Below, piece by piece: positions 7,144 to 9,600 of a stretch of 9,600 nt of DNA (within the stretch, counting starts at the first letter, position 1; each line of letters opens with the position of its first letter). The DNA lies in contig JAOTZF010000052.1 of the NCBI GenBank assembly GCA_029861485.1, positions 1-9,600 on the forward strand, written 5' to 3'. The notes under the pieces are model-generated. The model was not told the origin of the DNA. It ran no database searches and was given only the letters and a program-made list of their open reading frames with translations. Position numbers and translations under genes: made by a program. This DNA comes from Thermoleophilia bacterium. GTDB lineage: Bacteria > Actinomycetota > Thermoleophilia > Miltoncostaeales > Miltoncostaeaceae.

Positions 7144-7177
7144 CGACGCCCCGTCTGCCTCGGGTGGACGGGGGTCG
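7144..7177 (+). terminator. Strong hairpin after glutamine synthetase
   Basis: CGAC, a bulged G, and CCCCGTC (7144-7155) pair with GACGGGGGTCG (7167-7177), 11 base pairs around an 11-base loop, starting 13 bases after the stop codon. It has no T-run, as is common for terminators in high-GC actinobacteria. A perfect palindrome TCGGGCGCCCGA (7131-7142) sits directly between the stop codon and this stem and may add a second structure. Confidence 0.6.
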
Positions 7178-7685
7178 CACCGGATCGGGCCGCGTCCGGC
7201 TCTCGGCAAATCCCATGGGCCGTGCAGGCCTTGGACCTAGCCCGGAAAACACACTATTCGTGATGCGTCGGGCGGCACCGGGACGCGACGCTGCCGCCAG
7301 CATCCCTCTGATCGGTCGCGTGGCGGGTGGAGGCCAGCCTGGCGCTATTCGGTGACGGGGCCGATAGGGCGGCTGCGGCGGGCGTGCGATTGATGCTGAG
7401 CGAGCAGCAGCATCCGCCCTCATCGCGTGCCTCAAATCGATGAACCTGGTGGACAAGGCGCGCTCGACCGGAACGATCCGGCATCCGGCAGATTCGCGCG
7501 GGCCGACGCCCGTAAGGCGACTCGGATCATCGGCCCCCCGACCCGCCACTTTTGGCTGCGCCGATTCCATTCGACGGTGAGTTGTTCGCCCTTTGCCATC
7601 CTCGCTCCTAGCCTTGCCTTGATTGAGCCCACAAAAGGCGCCGCACGCATTCAGGGCAAGGTGCCCAGGGCAGAGGGAGTAATGC
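7178..7685. other. About 500 bp with no convincing gene
   Basis: Open frames on both strands translate to low-information, arginine- and alanine-rich strings with no recognisable motif and no well-placed start site. The stretch holds a 7+7 inverted repeat (7392-7414), a small CCGGA-ACGA-TCCGG stem (7468-7481) and, at its right end, the ribosome binding site of the methyltransferase gene (GGGAG at 7675-7679). A promoter for that gene must lie here but none is clear. Confidence 0.55.
7392..7414. repeat. Inverted repeat GATGCTG / CAGCATC
   Basis: Perfect seven-base arms (7392-7398 and 7408-7414) around a nine-base centre AGCGAGCAG, in the gene-free stretch between the synthetase and the methyltransferase relic. 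The centre repeats part of the arm (GCAG), giving a local CAG-rich run. Function unknown; it could be chance structure in decayed DNA. Confidence 0.4.
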
Positions 7686-8502
7686 ATGAGCGACGACACT
7701 CCGGACCTCGAGACCGTCAAGACCCGTCAGCAGGCCGCCTTGAGCGCCGGCGACTACTCTGCGATGGCGACGCAGGTACCGCTGCCGAGCGAGATGCTCT
7801 GCGAGCACCTCGACCTGCACGCCGGAAAGCGTGTCCTCGACGTGGCGTGTGGGAGCGGCAACACCAGCCCTCCGCCGCACGCAGGAACTGCGACGTGGTT
7901 GGTATCGACCACGTACCGGCGCTGCTCGACCGTGCCCGAGAGCGGGCGTCCGCCGAGCGAGTAGCGGCGGAATTCATCGAGGGCGACGCCGAGAAACTCC
8001 CGTTCGACGAGCGAGCTTCGACGCCGTGGTCTCGGTCATGGGTGTGATGTTCGCGCCCAATCAGGACCAGGCTGCCGCCGAGATGCTCGGGGTTTGTCGC
8101 CCAGGCGGCGCCATTGGCATCGTCGTGTGGCCGACCGGCGACTTCGTACACGACCTGTTCAAGACCGTTTCGGCCTTCGCTGGCGTGCAGGCGGGGGTCC
8201 GGTCGCCGTTCGAATGGGCGTCGGAAGAACGCCTCCAGGAATTGCTCGGAGGCGGGACGACCGACCTTGCAGTGACTCCGCACACGGTCACCTTCAGCTT
8301 CCGCAACACCGAGGACTTCGTGCTGGGCTGGACGCGAGACTATGGCCCCTCAGCGCTCTGCTACGAGAAGCAGGACGCCGACGGCAAGGAAAGTCTGCGA
8401 AGCGCTCTCGAAGACCTCGCCGCGAAGTACAACCGCAACACGAGCGGTCCCGCTGTGGTGATCACGGCGCGCTACATCGAGGTCGTCGCGGCGCGCGCCT
8501 GA
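7686..8502 (+). pseudogene. Class I SAM-dependent methyltransferase, two frameshifts
   Basis: The gene starts at the ATG at 7686 (GGGAG six bases before) and ends at the TGA at 8500-8502, but three frames are needed. Frame A carries residues 1-61 or so, including motif I VLDVACGSGN. Near 7866-7871 the frame moves by one lost base into frame B (AARRNCDVVGIDHVPALL, then EFIEGDAEKLPF). Near 8012-8014 another lost base moves it to frame C (SFDAVVSVMGVMFAPN, then CRPGGAIGIVVW to the end). With both bases restored the product would be about 272 residues, normal for UbiE-like or Methyltransf_11/25-type enzymes that use S-adenosylmethionine on a small molecule; the substrate is unknown. Every class I motif is well conserved on each side of the breaks, so the damage is recent, or one or both breaks are sequencing or assembly errors. 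As written, translation stops at 7964. Confidence 0.87.
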
Positions 8503-8517
8503 GCGCGAGAGCGGTGG

Positions 8518-8534
8518 GGCACCAGAGGGGTGCC
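8518..8534 (+). terminator. Short hairpin after the methyltransferase relic
   Basis: GGCACC (8518-8523), loop AGAGG, GGTGCC (8529-8534): a perfect six-base stem starting 15 bases after the stop codon. Position and shape fit a short terminator; there is no T-run, so this is moderate evidence only. Confidence 0.42.
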
Positions 8535-8604
8535 GCGAACAACGCGCCCGCGGTGACGACTGGCCGGAGCTGAGCACACCCCCGACCCGCCCGAACCGCT
8601 AGTC

Positions 8605-8616
8605 CATCGGCCGATG
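8605..8616. repeat. Perfect 12-bp palindrome
   Basis: CATCGGCCGATG equals its own reverse complement. It lies in the 224-bp gap between the methyltransferase relic and the recombinase relic, where I see no gene. It could be a protein-binding site or chance. Confidence 0.4.
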
Positions 8617-8722
8617 CCGCTCCAGCACGCCGTTGCCGGGCCGCCGGTGCGGTTAATCCGTGCTGGGGCGGCAACCGTCTGTTGGCCGCGATCGAGACGG
8701 CCGTAGCCGGGCTGGGAGCGGC

Positions 8723-8740
8723 CGCGCTAGAGGTAGCGCG
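8723..8740. repeat. Perfect 7-bp stem over the recombinase stop codon
   Basis: CGCGCTA (8723-8729), GAGG, TAGCGCG (8734-8740). On the minus strand the right-hand CTA/TAG supplies the stop codon of the recombinase remnant, so the stem overlaps the last codons of that reading frame. It could be a terminator that belonged to the recombinase gene or part of an old attachment or recombination site. Confidence 0.5.
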
Positions 8741-8813
8741 CCCTATCGGCCTCGCCCTCAGGCAATACGTGCGTGTACCTGTTTGCCGTCACGGCAAGGT
8801 TGCGCCGACCGAC
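8727..8813 (-). pseudogene. C-terminal tail of a tyrosine recombinase (phage-type integrase)
   Basis: The minus strand reads VGRRNLAVTANRYTHVL then PEGEADRARYL and a TAG stop. This matches the end of many XerC/D-like or phage integrases, where LGH(S/R)xLAVTxxxYTHVL carries the last catalytic histidine and the nucleophilic tyrosine, followed by a short charged tail ending in LL or similar. Here the tyrosine is kept but the histidine of LGH is R. Only 28 codons remain: upstream, in the recombinase sense, the frame becomes an arginine-rich string and 28 bp later the stop codon of the oxidoreductase gene is reached. So the 5' part has been lost, probably by deletion or excision, leaving a scar. 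The identification rests on a short motif and memory of the family. Confidence 0.62.
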
Positions 8814-8841
8814 GACGCGACGCCGGCGAGCAGTCCACCCC

Positions 8842-9600
8842 TCACGACGGCCACCCCTCGGCGACGTCGACGACGACCCGACCGACCCGACCGCGATCGA
8901 CCTGGCGTTCGAGGGCGGCAGCCAAGTCGGCGATCTTGTGACGCGAGTCGATCGGCACCTCGAGCCCATCGGCCAGCCAGCCGCCGACCAGCTCGAGGTC
9001 CGCTCGCTTGGAGTCGACCTGGACGAAGCGGCAGTGCTTGGAGGTAAACAGCGCGCGCGCCATGCCAGTGACCAGGGCCATATCGGGCAGCGTCGTGACA
9101 TAGGTGCCCCCGGCCCGCAAGACCTTCGCGCAGTGGCCGTACGAGTGCACGGCCGGGGTGTCGAAGACCACGTCGTAGGCCGCTTCGGCATCGAGCGGAT
9201 CCGACTTCTTTCGGTCGATGACCGCATCGGCGCCGAGCGCCTCGACGCGCTCGACGTCCTGGGTGCTGCACACGCCGGTGACGTGAGCGCCGAGGCGCTT
9301 GGCGATCCCGACCGCGACCGAGCCGATGCCGCCACCCGCCCCGATGATCAGCACCTTTCCGCCTTCACCAAGCCCGCCGAGGTCTCGCAGCGACTGCAGG
9401 CTCGTCATCGCGACGGTGGCCGCGGCCGCGGCCACGTGGTACGGGACATCGTCGGGCTTGGCCGCGAGAGCCTCGCGCGGCAACGTGACGTACTCGGCGA
9501 ACGCGCCCTGCTTTTGGGACATGGAGTACGCCAAGTGGCCCCACACGGCCGCGCCTTCGTCAATGTCAGTCGTGCGGTCACCGCGGGCTTCGACGGTGCC
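8842..9600 (-). CDS. MDR-family NAD(P)-dependent oxidoreductase (partial, 5' end outside window)
   Basis: 252 C-terminal codons are visible; the frame is still open at the right edge, so the true start is beyond it and the GTG at 9546 is internal. In the visible numbering, residues 1-45 are the end of the GroES-like domain (GTVEARG at 1-7, VWG at 19-21, GAFAEYV at 32-38, typical of quinone oxidoreductase and zinc-binding dehydrogenase families). A Rossmann domain follows with VLIIGAGGGIG (83-93), the NAD(P)-binding glycine motif, then GADAVID and a normal C-terminus. It transfers hydride between NAD(P)H and a quinone, enone, aldehyde or alcohol; the substrate is unknown. No catalytic zinc cysteines are visible in this part, but the region that would carry them is mostly outside. 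The usual GDxVWG is here EGAAVWG. It ends 28 bp before the recombinase remnant on the same strand. Confidence 0.92.
   Translation of the reverse strand, partial: GTVEARGDRTTDIDEGAAVWGHLAYSMSQKQGAFAEYVTLPREALAAKPDDVPYHVAAAAATVAMTSLQSLRDLGGLGEGGKVLIIGAGGGIGSVAVGIAKRLGAHVTGVCSTQDVERVEALGADAVIDRKKSDPLDAEAAYDVVFDTPAVHSYGHCAKVLRAGGTYVTTLPDMALVTGMARALFTSKHCRFVQVDSKRADLELVGGWLADGLEVPIDSRHKIADLAAALERQVDRGRVGRVVVDVAEGWPS

Noticed and set aside
7103..7720. 205-codon minus-strand frame across the gap after the synthetase
   Set aside because: Low-information translation with no motif, overlapping the terminator hairpin and the methyltransferase start region.
1..9600. tRNA, rRNA or CRISPR
   Set aside because: TTCGAAT-like strings (for example 213-220 on the minus strand) are within the flavodoxin reading frame and have no cloverleaf around them. 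No regularly spaced repeats were seen.

Overview
The window is high-GC, with sparse genes, GGAGG-type ribosome binding sites and long antisense open frames caused by codon bias. Together with a glutamine synthetase of type III and a secreted beta-helix/Fn3/CBM96 protein, this suggests a high-GC actinobacterium. A Thermoleophilia/Solirubrobacterales-like lineage is my inference from style and content, not something the sequence proves.

Layout. Positions 1-1130 hold no intact gene. They contain the 5' end of a decayed flavodoxin-type gene on the minus strand (start codon at 237, a TAG inside the FMN-binding loop), several inverted repeats and a 15-bp tandem repeat. Positions 1131-3779 (+) encode an 882-residue secreted modular protein: signal peptide, right-handed parallel beta-helix, then two copies of an Fn3-CBM96/DNRLRE unit. 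Convergent to it, 3841-4623 (-) encodes a six-helix membrane protein of unknown function with a soluble C-terminal tail. A 347-bp divergent intergenic region with a 7+7 dyad separates it from 4971-7130 (+), a full-length glutamine synthetase III whose Shine-Dalgarno lies inside a perfect palindrome. A strong hairpin follows that gene.

From 7131 to 8841 the DNA looks scarred. There is about 500 bp with no convincing gene, then a class I SAM-dependent methyltransferase gene broken by two single-base frameshifts (7686-8502), then palindromes, then a 28-codon C-terminal remnant of a tyrosine recombinase (8727-8813, minus) whose stop codon lies in a perfect hairpin. The window ends inside a minus-strand MDR-family (quinone oxidoreductase/zinc-binding-dehydrogenase type) oxidoreductase (8842-9600, 5' end outside the window).

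The intact genes do not form an evident pathway. The glutamine synthetase is core nitrogen assimilation. The beta-helix protein is a cell-surface or extracellular polysaccharide-active candidate. The rest is accessory. The most informative signals are the three gene relics and the modular secreted protein. I saw no CRISPR array, tRNA, rRNA or complete mobile element.
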